A program made the translations under genes and the position numbers. Below the pieces are notes generated by a model that was given only the letters and a program-made list of their open reading frames with translations, had not been told where the DNA came from and ran no database searches. Below are positions 23,601-36,655 of a stretch of DNA of 64,000 nt, one piece after another (within the stretch, counting starts at the first letter, position 1; the number at the start of each line of letters is the position of its first letter). The DNA lies in the NCBI GenBank assembly GCA_035236585.1, contig CP141134.1, positions 21,134,414 through 21,198,413 of the forward strand, read 5' to 3'. The DNA comes from Warburgia ugandensis (taxonomy: Eukaryota; Streptophyta; Magnoliopsida; Canellales; Canellaceae).

Positions 23601-25375
23601 TGTGCAAAGCTCTTTTAAGAACTTAGCATAGGATAGGTAGGGATGTCTTTAATTGCATTAAGCAATGGTATATTCATTTGTACATGTTTAAATACCTCCA
23701 TCAACTCATTGAAGTATGTTCCCTTCCTAGCCTTATTCAGTAATTGGGGAAAAAGGGGTTTAGGCACATAGAATGCCTCTACTATAGGTTATACAGGGTT
23801 TTTTATATCTCTTCTCTTTCTCCTGTGTTTTGGTTGCCTCTTTCTCCTCTGCATTTTCATTAGCCTGCCCTTCTTCATTTTCGATCTGATGACCACTCCT
23901 AAGGGTAGTTATGGACTTGGCATGCTCATGAGGGTTAAGGTTTTGAGAACTTGAACCTTAGGGTTGGGGATGGGTTGACTAGGGAACTGACCCTATCCTC
24001 TGTTATATAGTTCAGCTGACAATTGGCTTACCTGCATCTTTAACTTGCCTATAGCTTAAGAGTTAACATTTTGGTATTGGTTCAAAGCCCTTTTTGTTTC
24101 TTCATTTTGTTTTGCTATAATGCTCTCAATTCTATCCTCTAAAGATAATTTATTTAGTTGTTTAGGTTGTTGGAAGCTAGGTGGCTGTTAAGGAACTATA
24201 GGCCTAGGAGGAAAATTTTGGGTGGGGGTTCACTGGTGGTCCCCCTTGGTGATTATTCTTTGACTAAGAAAAACTGGGATGCCTAGCCTATCTAGGATTG
24301 TAGGTCTTAGAATATGGGTTTTGCTAGGTTGGCAATATGCATTCAATGCATTCGCTTGGTCTACAATATATTCAGGGAATACTTTATTGGATGGACAAGA
24401 TGAGGTTAAATCAGTTGGACTAGAATAAGTAGCATATACCTCATGGAGGTTTATGGGATAATATAGCAGTTATGAAAGATTCAAGCATAGTTTCAAGCTT
24501 GTCCATTCTTCCACCTAAATTTTTAACAATAAAGTCGAGCTTATGGGATAGATCAGTATGCACTCCTATCTCATAGAGACCTCCTTTCTTAATGGGCTAG
24601 TTGGTTCTTTATCTTCTATTTGAATAATCCCATTGCTAAGAATTATCGGACACTATTTGAAAGGAATTCCCATGCCTCATTTTCATCCTTTAAAATGAGG
24701 GTCCCTCCACTCGCTGCATCTATTATTTGTCTATTTGAGGCATTAATGCCTCATAAAAGTATTGAACCTATTGCCATTTCTCAAATACATGATGAAGGCA
24801 TTGTTGCAGCAATTCATTCCACTATTCATAACATTCGTAATATTGCTCATCGTCCCTTTATCGAAAATTGATAATTTCATGATGCAAGGCATTTGTTTTG
24901 TAAACAGGGAAGAACTTGTTCAAAAACTTCCTAGACAATTGGTCCCATGTATATATGGATCTTACCTCCAAGGAATTAAGCATGACTTGGATTTGTCCTT
25001 AAGTGAGAATAGGAATAGCCTAAGCCTAATAGAATTGTCCAAAAAATTTCAAAACCTAAATGTAGCACAAATATCAAGGAATTCTTTGATATGTAGGTAG
25101 GGGTCTTCTCGGTCTCGACCATAAAAAGTGGGGAGTAATTGAATGACTCCCAACTTTAACTCGAAGTAGTCAACATTTGTGGGAGCTAAAGCTATGTTAG
25201 ATGGGGTATTAAGTTGTAGAGGTGCATAGAAATCTCTAATTGTTTTGCACTCAATCTCTACTGGTGGTTCAGCCATGGGGATAAAAACTAGGTTTCTTTC
25301 CCCTTGTTGTTGGATGTGTTGAATCTCTGAGTCTAAAGGTACTAACTCTGGGTTTTGAGATCGACACCTTTGCAT
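23601..25375 (-). pseudogene. Element C gag region (fossil)
   Basis: The N-terminal part is open at 25049-25375 on minus: RTIRD-like IRDFYAPLQLNTPSNIAL, then FELKLGVIQLLPTFYGR and DPYLHIKEFLDIC. The HFELK-x-IIQLLP-x-FHG-x-DPY-HI-EF block is typical of Athila gag. The rest (capsid, then a C-terminal region around 24180-24600) is recognisable only in pieces. Decayed. Confidence 0.75.
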
Positions 25376-25925
25376 AAACTAGCCTAATCTAAAATGTCCT
25401 AATCTAAATGCTGATTCTAACTCTAAGTGATGCATTAACAAAAGGCACAGTCAAACAATCCTTAGGCTAATAAGAAATATTTTTACTTTCTTGAATTTGT
25501 GTGGGGACAATGCCTTTAATTTAGCTTAATATAAGCTCCTTTCTTTTAGATTTGACTATTGTTTACTAGTTAGGTTCTATGCAAGGTGGTTAATACAATC
25601 CTCATGTAAGGAAGTGTTTAGACCTCAACAAACGTCAATAGAAGGTGTGGGAAAATCACTTGGATTTTAAGACACCCACTGTAACCACAATGCTCAAAAG
25701 CCACTGGCGTAACAATAGATTGTGTCTTAATAAGAGGGTCCTATGAGCATGTGATGGCTCTATTGGTCTCTTCTAATTGATTTTAAATTAATTTGAAAGG
25801 TAGAGTTGCGTGCTTGAGGTGATTATCCTATGTGGGCCAAGGAGTGGTGATGAAATTCACCTTGATCTTTTGGGGATAGGGTGACCTTACTAATTAATTT
25901 TCACACTCAAAAACCACATTTATTT
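25376..25925 (-). mobile_element. Element C 5' leader, cut off
   Basis: Homologous to E's leader (about 36010-36420) and F-right's leader (about 57940-58260). All share 'CCAAGTGATTTTCCCA' and the 'CCAGTGGCTTTTGAGC' stretch. It ends at about 25925, where the orientation of Athila-like sequence switches to plus. The primer site and 5' LTR of C are not found. Confidence 0.65.
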
Positions 25926-26901
25926 TAATGTAGATATTTCTAATAAATATAAAGTATTCATTGCCTATCTTTAAAAAATGTAGAGATTGTAGAAAAAGTT
26001 TGGAAAAGGAAAAAAGTCTAAGAAGTGAAAAATATCAAAAGTATTTACAAAGAGAAAGCCTTTCTTCAAAGAAAAAAAAAATAATAAAGAGGAAGAAAAA
26101 AATATCAAGAAAAGAAAGCAAAAGTGAAAAGTTATGAGAGAAAGGAAAAATGAAAAATATGTTCATTTCAGTGTATTCAAAAGTAGAAAAGCTGTCCAAC
26201 ATTCATTGAAGACCTCTACTCAAATTTAAAATTTTGAATCCTTATACCCTTCCTTTTAGACCCTAACCTAAGCTACATTTTGTCCTATTTAGTGACTTAT
26301 TGATCTCAAGGTGGAAGATAGCCTTACTGAGGATATAAATGAAAAGAAATTAAGGTAAATTATTTCTTATGATCATAGTAATAGCGTCCATTCTCGGGAA
26401 TCATAATTCTTTGTCTAATCATTGCTTAAAATAGATTATGTGAACCATCAATCTTGTTGGATTTGGTCACATAAAGGTAGAATTATGTTGACCTTTTTCT
26501 TTAAGAGCTTTATCTCTAAGTGTATACCATGAGAAATTGAGGTCAAAACAATATTCCAATGGAGCAATGAGAATATCTATTTAGCAGTCCTGACTTATGT
26601 ATCTTGTATACACACATACACTTTGAGATATAATTGTACTAAAATGGCTTTAGTATGTGGATAACTTGTAGAATTTTTCATTCATCTTTAGTAAATTATC
26701 AGAGTAAGTAGAGTGTTAATGGAAGAGAATTCTCTGAGACAAAATAGAGGCTTAACTTGTCCACTAGGAGTAACCTAGGGGTTTAAGTGCATGTTGCATA
26801 TACTAAATACAATCGTGAATACATACAAAAATGGCAACCATTTTGTTTTTATGTTTTTTCACATGCTTTGCATGAGAATAGTAAAATGCTAGTTGGGGTT
26901 G
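25926..26901 (+). mobile_element. Element F-left, 3' non-coding domain and polypurine tract
   Basis: Plus-strand DNA homologous to E's 3' domain (about 38630-39542). It has the A/G-rich tract at about 25985-26160, then the conserved stretch with 'GATATAAATGAAAAG', ending in AAAATGCTAGTTGGGGTTG just before the LTR start at 26902. Everything upstream of this domain (gag, pol) is absent. Confidence 0.7.
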
Positions 26902-27761
26902 TGATAAGTGTTCAATTTTGTATAAAAAGTACCTAATTAGTAGGCAATGTGTTATAAAAAATAGGTGTAATTCTAGGGTTTTTTCTGAAATTTTGTAACA
27001 CGTGCATTTCTGACCTAGTGATTCAAAAGTTTGATACTTTGCAAATTTAGGAGCTAATCTAGAGTGAGTTATAAATGTTCATAATTTTCTAGGATTTAAT
27101 TAGGATTTTTATTCTTTTGTAGGTGTTGAGAAAGTGATCCAATGGTCGAGCTCAAGTAAGATGAGGATTGAATATCAAGATCAAAAGAGAGAGCCAGGCC
27201 TTTTCCAACATTTCAAAGCTAGATCAAGGGTCAAGATCATCCTAGGGCAAGCAAGATGACAATGGAAAGCATCAAAGGTGATTAAAATGGTTCGTGCAAA
27301 AAGCCATACATTTTCACTACCTTCACATGATAATTGAAGCATGTATGAGGTTTCCTAGACCAACGAGGAGGAACTCAAGCCATTTAAGTTTTGAAGACTA
27401 AGGGAGTTAATCACTCAAGCCACTAAGGAGTGAACCATTAAGCCACCTGGGAGTCATGCAACATGGAGTCACATGATTGGAGGATTAATTCAAGCAATTA
27501 TCTGATACTAAAAGTGTGAATTTCAATAGACAATTGGAATGTTTTGGGAGTATTTGTAAAAGGTAAGTTGATCATGCATAGGTGGACCAATCAAGAGAGA
27601 AATTCCACCTTCCCCTTTCCATTTTCCATCCTTTCCAGCAACATAATCCAGGAGTCCATGATTTTTTATTAAGGAGGGAGCCACCTTCCTAAAAGGATGA
27701 CATCTCCCCCTTGCTTAGTTGTCACATCAAGTGGTTTCCTAAAGAGAAAACCCCTAGATGT
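26902..27761 (+). mobile_element. Element F LTR, first part
   Basis: Starts TGATAAGTGTTCAATTTTG. It runs colinearly with the other LTRs until 27761, where element D begins after the duplication GATGT (27757-27761). The LTR resumes at 53988. Total LTR length without D is about 2.82 kb. Confidence 0.82.
27757..27761. repeat. Target site duplication of element D, left copy (GATGT)
   Basis: Pairs with AATGT at 53983-53987, 4 of 5 identical, with a G/A difference. Confidence 0.75.
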
Positions 27762-28390
27762 TGGTGTAGCTTTAAAATTACTCTAAAACGACAAGGAATC
27801 TCACATATTTGTATGTTGGATGGATCTTATTTAAAGTGCTTAACTTTATCCAAAGAGAGAGGTTGATTAGGAAATTAAAGTCCCTAAAAGAGAGACATGC
27901 ATGAAATTAACAACTAGAATTAAAGGAAATTTATGAAAACTAAAACTAAGTAATGAAATTAGAAACTAACCTAACTAACACATATTTAATTGAAGGAAAA
28001 TAATGCAAAACAAGAATGAATTAAACTAAGCAAACTATTAAAATGGAAACTTTCCTAAACTAGAATTAGAAATTGTCTAAAAATAGATCTTTCTTATACC
28101 AAATTAGAAAACTTTCTAACACTAAAATAACATCCAAAAACATGTAATCGATGATATCTAACTAAATTTAACAAGAAATTAGAAACACACATGTGAATGG
28201 AAACTACATTTAAGGTGACCTTCTAAATTTAATACTTTCTAATCCTAAAATTTTCTAAAGATGTAGCTTTCCAAAAATAAAAAAGGAAACTTTCTAAACC
28301 CAAACTAAGATGCAAATAATAAATTAATTACAGATAAAACTAAATTAAGCAAGAGAATGAAGCAAGAATTAAAGGTGAATCACCATACAT

Positions 28391-28424
28391 ACCATGCGCA
28401 TTATCCATGGACTATGCGCATGGT
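28391..28424. other. Paired ATGCGCAT palindromes / hairpin in D 3' LTR
   Basis: ACCATGCGCAT (28391-28401) and ATGCGCATGGT (28414-28424) form a perfect 11-bp inverted repeat around TATCCATGGACT. Each arm contains the self-complementary 8-mer ATGCGCAT. Related pairs lie in D's 5' LTR (49038-49071) and F's LTR (55433-55465). Confidence 0.75.
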
Positions 28425-29359
28425 TCAAAAGTGCAAAAGCAACCAGATTTGACTATCTAAATGAAAAAAATATGCAGCCTAAGCTATGAACTTGATAAAC
28501 AACCTCAAAACATAAATGGGTTCCTAAGGATTCAAGCAGATAAAGTGTTTTGATGATTGGAAACATAGCACAAACTTAAGTTAACATGTTGGAAAAGCTC
28601 ACATAAAACATACATTCAAAGTACTTTTATGAAAGAGACATTCAAGAACAAGAAACCTCAATGTTCTTAATTGTATACATGCCAGAACAAGAAACCTCAA
28701 TGTGCACAAAAACATACATTCAAATCTAGAAATTGCACTTAATTCATGGACATAAAACTTGATCCAAACCACAAATAAAACTCAATCTAATGATCTAAAA
28801 CTAAAGTAAGCTAACATGCAAAGGAAACACAAAAAATAATTCAAGAGAAAATATGGCTAAGATGATGAACTAAAACAACAAAAATGGACCTAAAGCTAGT
28901 TCAAAAAACAAGGTACAAAAGGTGGAATTCCTAAGGGGGAAATCATGGCACTAAGCTATCTCTTCGCTTGATTGTTACTATCAGAGAAGAATTAACTGAG
29001 ATCTTAATTGAATGACAAAGAAAAACTACTGGAATTGAGTGAATAAGAGAGAGTAAGAGGGATGGAAAATGATATGTGGAAAGAGCAAACAAAACAAGAA
29101 AAACACAATAAAATCAATCCAAGAAAACTAAATCACTAATATGCAATTGGAGAGCAAATAACAAAGGCAACAGTAAGAAATCCAAAGTAATGTTTCAAGG
29201 AGTCTCACCTACCTCTACTTGGAAAAAATGTTGGAAACCTTGGGGTATTTATAGATGATTTATCTTTCAATTTGGTGAATGTTTAATCTAGAAAGAGAAG
29301 GAGATCTAAATCTAGGCTTGAGATAGAGAATAATGGAGCAAAGTGAAGTAAACAAGATG

Positions 29360-29502
<143 letters not shown>

Positions 29503-30111
29503 GCTGGCTAGTTGGTTTCCTAATCTAGAATGGGGTAGGCATCTTTCTCCTTGGATGGTAAGTGAATCTCCCTCCCTTCTAATTAAATGGTGATTGTCTT
29601 GTGAAAAAAGAGATAAAAAAGAAAAAAGAAGAAGAAAGGTTGGAAAAAACCCTAGGGTTTTATATGCTTGGAATGGACTTAGATATGGGGTCTTCTACTT
29701 AAGAAACTACCAAAATTGACAACTGAGCAAAGAGGGAGGTGTCACATTCTAAGAAGGTGGATCCCTCCTTAAGTTGAAAAGTCTAACCTTAAGTTTATGT
29801 TGTGCAAAAGGTTAGGAAATAGATGAGGAAAGTGGGGTTTTCTCTCTTGATCAGTCCCTCAATGGATGATCATCTTACTGTTTTACAATTTTCTCTCAAA
29901 ATCCCTTAAAAATCACACTTTTAACGTAGGATGATTGATTATTTTGATGCTCCATTTGTCAAGCATAATATGGGTCATTGGATCATCTTCTCATCTCATG
30001 TGAAAGAGTGAAAAGCTTAATCAAATCCTACAAAATTCATGATGATTCATATATTTTATAATACATGGGCTACTATTAGGGTCATTTGTATACAAAATTA
30101 GACACTTATCA

Positions 30112-32138
30112 CACCCCCCAACTAGCATTTTGCTGGTCTTGAACAAAACCTAAGAAAAGTCATGAAAAAAGAAGGTAGCTATTTTTGTAGGTACTCATGA
30201 TTGCATTTAGCATATGCAACAATCTCTTAAACCCCAAGGTTACCCCTAATGGATGTGTTAGGCCTTATGGGGGTTTAGTGTGAATATACCCACAAAATTC
30301 CATAACATAAAGTCCTTTATTTTATCTCAAAGAATTCTCATACATTAGTACTCAACTTGCTTTAACAACTTAATAATGATGGATTGAAAATTCTACAAGT
30401 TATTCAAATAACAAAGACATTTTATTCAAGTTCAATCTCAGAGTGCATGTTTGTATATGGGTTACATAAGTTAGGACTTTTAATTAGTGATGGTTATTCC
30501 TCCATTGGAAAGATGTCTTGACCTCAAATTTTCCATAATATACACTAAAAAACAAAGCTCTTAGAGGGATGGGCTCAAACAAAATTCTCATACTATGTAA
30601 TCAAATCCAACAAGACTAATGGTTCAAATAATTTTAAACACAAACGAGACAAAGAAATGTGATCCCTTAGAATGAATGCCCTTACTAAGACCATAAAGAA
30701 TAGTTCACCTTAATTTCTTCCTATTTATATCCTCATCAAGGCTATGGTCCACCTAAGATCAATATGCCTTTAAATAGGACAAAAAATAGGCTTAGGATAA
30801 GTTCTGAAGGAAATGGTATAAGACTCAAAGTTTTAAATCTGAGTAGACGTCTTCCATTGAATGTTTGTTAGGACAACTTTTTATTTTGAATGTAATTTTG
30901 AAGAAAAAATCTTTTCTATTTTTCCTTTCTCTTTTCTTCATAACTTTTTCTTTTTCTAATACTTTCTTTTACTTTTCCTTTTATTTCTTGAGATGGAATA
31001 CTCTTTTTTTACACTTTTGATATATTTCACTTCTTTGACTTTTGTCCTTCTCTAAACCCTTTTCTACCATCTCTACACAATTTTGAAAAGTAGGTAATGG
31101 ATAGTTTTTTATTTTATTGGGCTTTTGGGTTCAGGTAAATGGGGTCTGAGTTAAAAGGCTTTCCAAAAAGGCTCAAATGGTCTAACTAGTGGTATAGAAT
31201 AGACTTGGTGGCCTTTAGCTTTCTGGGTTATAACAAAGATGGCCTATATCATTTCCTAGGTTTCTTACAACCTATCAAATTCAATAAATATTCAGGAAAA
31301 AAATTAGCACTCCTTTTGTTTCTTAGCAATTTGACCAAAATAAAGAATATTGGGATATTTCAAAGTTATGTCTACTAAAAAAAATAGATAATTATATATA
31401 ATTCTCAGAAAGATGATACTCTTTAAAACTCACTTTAGTATATAGGTCTCCATTGATTTCCTCAGGGTCTCTAAGTCAGAACCATCTATTAGTCAAGACT
31501 ACAGACTATGTTTAAGTGTATTTCGAGATTTAGCTTTCATAAAGGACTTTAGGACATGAATAAAATGCAAAATTAGCCATATGTATTTCTATTAAGAAGT
31601 TCAAGTAGTGGAAATACAAAACTTCAAACAATCTAATTCTCATCATAATAAAAGAACTTGAACTTCAAACTTTGGAAACATAGAAAATTTTGAATTTTTT
31701 TTTTCAAAAAAGTATTTTTTTAAGGAAAACATCAAGAAAAACTCAGAAATCTCATGCATGTCAACACGCCTTGACCTAAACTAAACATTGTACTCAATGT
31801 TTTGAAATATAGGATACCTATATAATGAATAGGTAATGTAGAATAATGAGACTCTAAAAACCTAAGTTGGCTCCCAGTAAGCACTAATTTTAACATCGTT
31901 AGCCAGACATGGTGTACAATGATAATGATGAATGCATCTTAATGATGGATGCAGGTGTCATGTGACATGCTATGGTGGGTCCTGATGTATTGGTTCCTCA
32001 ATTAATGTTTCTTTAGCTCCAAAGTTCAACAACTCAAAGAAGTAACCTTTGTCCATTGACTTTGGATATCTCTCCATCCTTTTCTACCTTGGAAGCACTA
32101 TAAGGATATAAAGTACATACTATGTAGGGTCCAATTTG
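30112..32138 (-). mobile_element. Element D polypurine tract and 3' non-coding domain
   Basis: The polypurine tract reads AAATGCTAGTTGGGGGGTG on minus at 30112-30131. The domain includes a purine-rich tract (pyrimidine-rich on plus) at about 30900-31070 and matches the 3' domains of C, E and F. No ORF of note. Confidence 0.65.
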
Positions 32139-32427
32139 TTAAGATCTAAGTTTTTCTGAAAATAGATGTAGTCCAAAATTGTACGAAAGGTCCTTCTGTC
32201 CTGAGGTAAAGGACTTTATTAAGATATATTCACCATGTGGTCTTTTGCAAAGCTTTGTAGGCTCATATGCATATTTCTTTAAGTCATCTAACTCATTAAG
32301 TTGGAGTTTTCTATGGGTTCTAGCAGCATTGATGTCAAAATTAAGCTTTTTGATGGCCCAATATGCTTGACATTCAAGTTCTATTAGTAAGTGGTAGGCC
32401 TTTCTATAGACCAAGTGGTAAGGTGAT
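32139..32427 (-). pseudogene. Element D integrase C-terminal part (fossil)
   Basis: The minus strand shows YQSPYHLVYRKAYHLLIELE, then [25 protein letters not shown] and IKSFTSGQKDL. It aligns with element C's integrase C-terminal segment (20066-20458). Upstream integrase sequence resumes at 42575, after element E. Confidence 0.8.
32423..32427. repeat. Target site duplication of element E, left copy (GTGAT)
   Basis: Pairs with GTAAC at 42570-42574. The uninterrupted homologous site in element C reads GTGAC (20452-20456), which explains each copy by a single C-to-T or G-to-A change. Confidence 0.85.
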
Positions 32428-35404
32428 TGATAAGTGTTTAATTTTGCATAAAAACTACCCAATTTGTTACCCATGTGTTGTAACTTATAGGAGTAAATTA
32501 CAAAAATTCGTAACACATGCATTTTTGACCTAATGGAGAAATTTTTGATATTTTGTAGGTGTAGAGGCTAATCCAAGGTATATGTTATTAATCATGTTTT
32601 TTAGGATTTAATTATAGTTTTTTCTTTTTTACTTTTGTAGGAAGAGAGATGATGATCTAGTGGTCAAGATCGATTAGGATGAAATTAAAGAACAAGATCA
32701 AAAGACTGAGTCAAAGCCTCAAAATCATCACTTCAAGATAAACCTAAGGCCAAGATCATCTTGTAGACTAGTAATGGATGTGAATAAAAGGAGTTAAAGA
32801 TGGCCAAAGTGGGCTCATGAAGTAAGCCGTGCATTCCCACCACCTTCGCATGGAAGCCCCTTAAGCCACCTTAGCCATATAAGCCATGAGAGAAGATGAA
32901 AGGCTAAGGAAGTCAAACCAAGCCAGTCAAGCAACCAAATCCAAGAAATGGAGCCATCAAGCTAAGCTAAGAGATCCATCTAAGCTAACCATAAATCTTA
33001 GCAAATGAAGCTTTCAAAGTTAACCATCAATGCTATTAAGCAAAGCTATATAGAAGGCTAGGATTGGAGAAAAATCAAGAGGATTATCCATGACATTTTA
33101 AGGGAGATTTTGAAGGAATTTAAGGAAAATATTTTTAGGATAAGTTGTCATATGAACCAATAGGATGAGACCCTTCTATTTTTGATGTTTTTCTCACTTT
33201 TTCCTTACTTTCCACCTCACCACCAAATATCACCACAAATTTAACTTTCCATTCAAGAGTCCTACCTTTCTAAGACTTCTCCACCTCCTAAACTCTCATC
33301 CAAACCATCCAACCATTCCCCACTTCTTAGGAAACCACTTAGCCAATCAATTTTCCCCACATCACCCCACTTTCCTATTTTGTGATCAAGGGTTTCCTAT
33401 TAAATATACTTCAATTCAAACAACTTCAAAACCCTGAATCCTTCCACATCTTTCATAAACCTTATTCCTTACATAATTCCTTGACTTTCGATAAAAAAAC
33501 ATCACAAAATTAGAAGGGAAAGTGCTCCACTTTCTTTCTAGGAAAAAGATGCTTATATCCTTTTCAAAATTAGAAACTAGCCAGTCATGCTTCTTATCTC
33601 TCTCTTATGTCATGTTTATGATATCATCTTGCTAATTTATCTTTCAACTAACCTTCCTTATTCAATACCCTAACCCTAGGGCCACTTCCCTTATGTTTTC
33701 AACCCTTTCTAAGTTAGGAAACCACTCATCTATATATAGCCCCATGTTCCATAAGAAGTTTCTAATTAGAGGTAGGTGACACAACTTGAAACATAGTTTC
33801 CTTTGGTACTATTTGTTGCTAAACTTTGGAACATTGTTGGTGCTTTTCTTCCTTTGATCCTCTTGTTATTCTCTTGCTTATTTTCTCTCCAATTCAGGTT
33901 AGTAACTTAGTTGTTTTACTTTAGTTCCATTGCTTTAAGTTTTCATTGCTTGGATCCTTAAAATTCATCCTACTTTCCAGCCCTTCATCTCTTCTTCTCC
34001 ACTCCAATCCACTAGCTTTTATTTTTTTATTTAATCAAGATTCAAGTTATTTATTCTCTGGTAGTGAAATCCAAGAGACGAGCTAGCTTAAATCCTTGAT
34101 TTCTCCTCTTGAAATTCATTTCCCCCCCTTAGTTTTAGGTGATTTTCCCTTAGCTAGTTCACCCACTTAGCTTTTGTTTCTATTAAATGCCTTCATGGGT
34201 TTTCTTTGAATGTCATTATACTTTAGAATTTGAGCATTATATTGGAATTTTTTTGTTTTTAGATAGGATTCAAGGATTTTGAAAAGTGCAAAAATTTCAT
34301 ATTTTGTGAACAATTTTTTGCACATAATTTTGATGTTGGATATGATTCAACAAAGTTTTATGGGAATTATTTTTATGGAATATTTATTTCATAAATGTGC
34401 TTAAGATTTGGGTTATTTTCTTACATAAAATTTATGTTTTCAATAGCTTTCTAATGCAAGATTTATTGATTATTTTTAAGTACTGAAATTAGAAAATTGG
34501 TTATTCCTTAAATTTGTGCTTTAATTCTAGCCATCAAAACATCTTACTTTCCTAAATTCTTAGGTATCCATTTTTATTTTTATGTATTTTATTATATACC
34601 ATAATTAGTTTGCATAGTAACTCATTGTAGGTGTATTAAATTTCACCATCTTTAGGGCTTGAGAGTCATGCACAAAGTCCATAAACCATGCATAATGATT
34701 CTAAATCCCATTCCTTTTAGATTTTTACTTAATTTAGTTGCTTAATTTATTTTTAGTAGTATTTAATTCATTTTTTCATCTTATTTTAGGTTTACAGAGT
34801 TTCCTTTTTGAATTTTAAAAAGTTCCATCTTTACGAAGTTTTTCGGATTTAGATAGTATTAAATTTAGAAAGTCTCTTTAATGGTAGTTTCTATACATAT
34901 GCATGTTTATCATTTGTTGTTAAAGTTAGTATAATTAGTTACTTATTTTTTCATGTTATTTTAGTGTTATAAAGTTTCCTAATCTGGTTTTAGAAAGTTC
35001 TAACTTTAGAAAGTTTCTAGTTCTAGTTTAGGGAAGTGTTAATTTAGGAAAGTGTCCATTTTAGTAGTTTCTTTAGTTTACGTTTCCAAGATTAATTCAT
35101 GCTTGTTTTGCATTTGCTTCCTTTAGTTAAAGCTGTTAGTTAGGTAAGTTTCCATTATAATTGCTTAACTTTAGTTTTTAGAAAGTTTCTTTTAATTCTA
35201 GTTTCTAATTCCATGCATGTTTCCATTTCATGTTACTTCAAATTCCTAATTTAATCACATCTCTATCTCTTTGGCTGAAATTAATTGATTTAAATAAAAT
35301 TAAATCAATCGCAAATATGTGAGATTCCTCGTGGGATCGACCTCACTTGCGTGAAAATACTACAACTACTCTTGCGCTTGCAAGTTTTATTTAAAACAAC
35401 AACA
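32428..35404 (+). mobile_element. Element E 5' LTR, 2977 bp
   Basis: Starts TGATAAGTGTTTAATTTTGC and ends TTTAAAACAACAACA. The primer site follows after AGTTTTT. Matches the 3' LTR at 39543-42569 throughout. A TATATATAGCCCCATG at about 33731-33746 is a reasonable promoter candidate and recurs in the 3' LTR at about 40866. Confidence 0.88.
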
Positions 35405-35410
35405 AGTTTT

Positions 35411-35428
35411 TAACACCATTACCAAGGA
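35411..35428 (+). other. Element E primer-binding site (tRNA-Asp type)
   Basis: Position and spacing match the primer sites of D and F. The type is the tRNA-Asp-complementary site known from Athila/Tat elements. Seven of 18 positions differ from the form I remember, all in the G-to-A direction. Confidence 0.7.
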
Positions 35429-36655
35429 ATCACAATGAATTTGTGGTTGGATCCTTATTTAGATTGCTTATCTTTAGTCATTGTTTTAGGTTGCATTAGG
35501 TTAGGGTTTTGCATCATAGTTGCTTATTTTATTAATACCTCATAAAATTAATTCATCTTACTTGTTTTGTGCAAGGGGAATTCGGCAAAAGAGCAGCTTC
35601 ATGACTTAGGGTTTATTTGCTTTCCTAGACTAGGAATTTTGCTTTTTGAGTGAAACTTGTAGTGAGGCCTATTGTAACTTGCAATTTCAATTTCAATTTT
35701 AAATGGGTTGTATTAAAATAGGGCAAGTATATGGTATGGAGACCCACACTTGATCTTCATCAAAAACCCCACTATAAGTATCCCTCACTTTGATTTAATT
35801 TCCTACTTTAGGTTGCATTTAATGTAATTTGTATTTTGTTAGTAGAATAATTCATATAGATTAGGGTCATTCATCTTATTTGTTATATCTTTAATTAGGT
35901 TTGCTACATTAGAGCACCTATCTAACCTTAGTTGGAAAGCATATATGTTGCATTAGTTTGCTTTTGTTTTACATTGCATATTTAAGTGCTTTATGGTGGA
36001 ATGGAATTAATGCTAGTAAGGGTCCCACAGGAACACTTATAAGATAAGGACTAGATTTGATCACTAGCTCCTTGGCCTACCTATGAATCAATCAACATCC
36101 TTGTATGTCATGATCTCAACCCTTGAACTTTAATTTTAAAATCAAGTAGAAAGAGACTTAGGGTATCGAGCTCGTAAGACCCTTTTAGAAGGGTGTGATC
36201 CATTGTCACTTCAGTGGCTTTTGAGCACTGTGATTATAGTGGGTGTCTTAAAATCCAAGTGATTTTCCCATGCCCTCCCTTGACATTAGTTAAGGTTTAA
36301 TTCCTCATAACATGAGGATTATATTAACCACTTTTAAGAAAAACCTAACTAGTAAGCAATAGTCTAATCTAAATAAAAGGAGGAGCTACTTAGATTAGGT
36401 CTAAGTAACTACTACCTATGTATTTAGTAAAGATAATAAAGACACTGTTCGATTAGTGAATACTATGATTCGATTGTGCATCGTTTAGCATAGGACTAGC
36501 ATTTAGGTTGCATATAGTTAGGTTTTTTTATTCATACTTAGTTAAAAAAAAAAAAACTCATATTGTATATAATGATTTGTTTCGTTGAGAACATGAGCCT
36601 AGTAAGAAGGGGATAGATTTCATAGATACATTGATAGATATGCTAGATATCATGG
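35429..36655 (+). mobile_element. Element E leader
   Basis: Non-coding leader shared with F-right and, in part, C. Blocks include 'GAATTTGTGGTTGGATC' after the primer site, 'AACTTGTAGTGAGGCC' at about 35656, and 'CCAAGTGATTTTCCCATGCC' at about 36256. No ORF. Confidence 0.65.
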
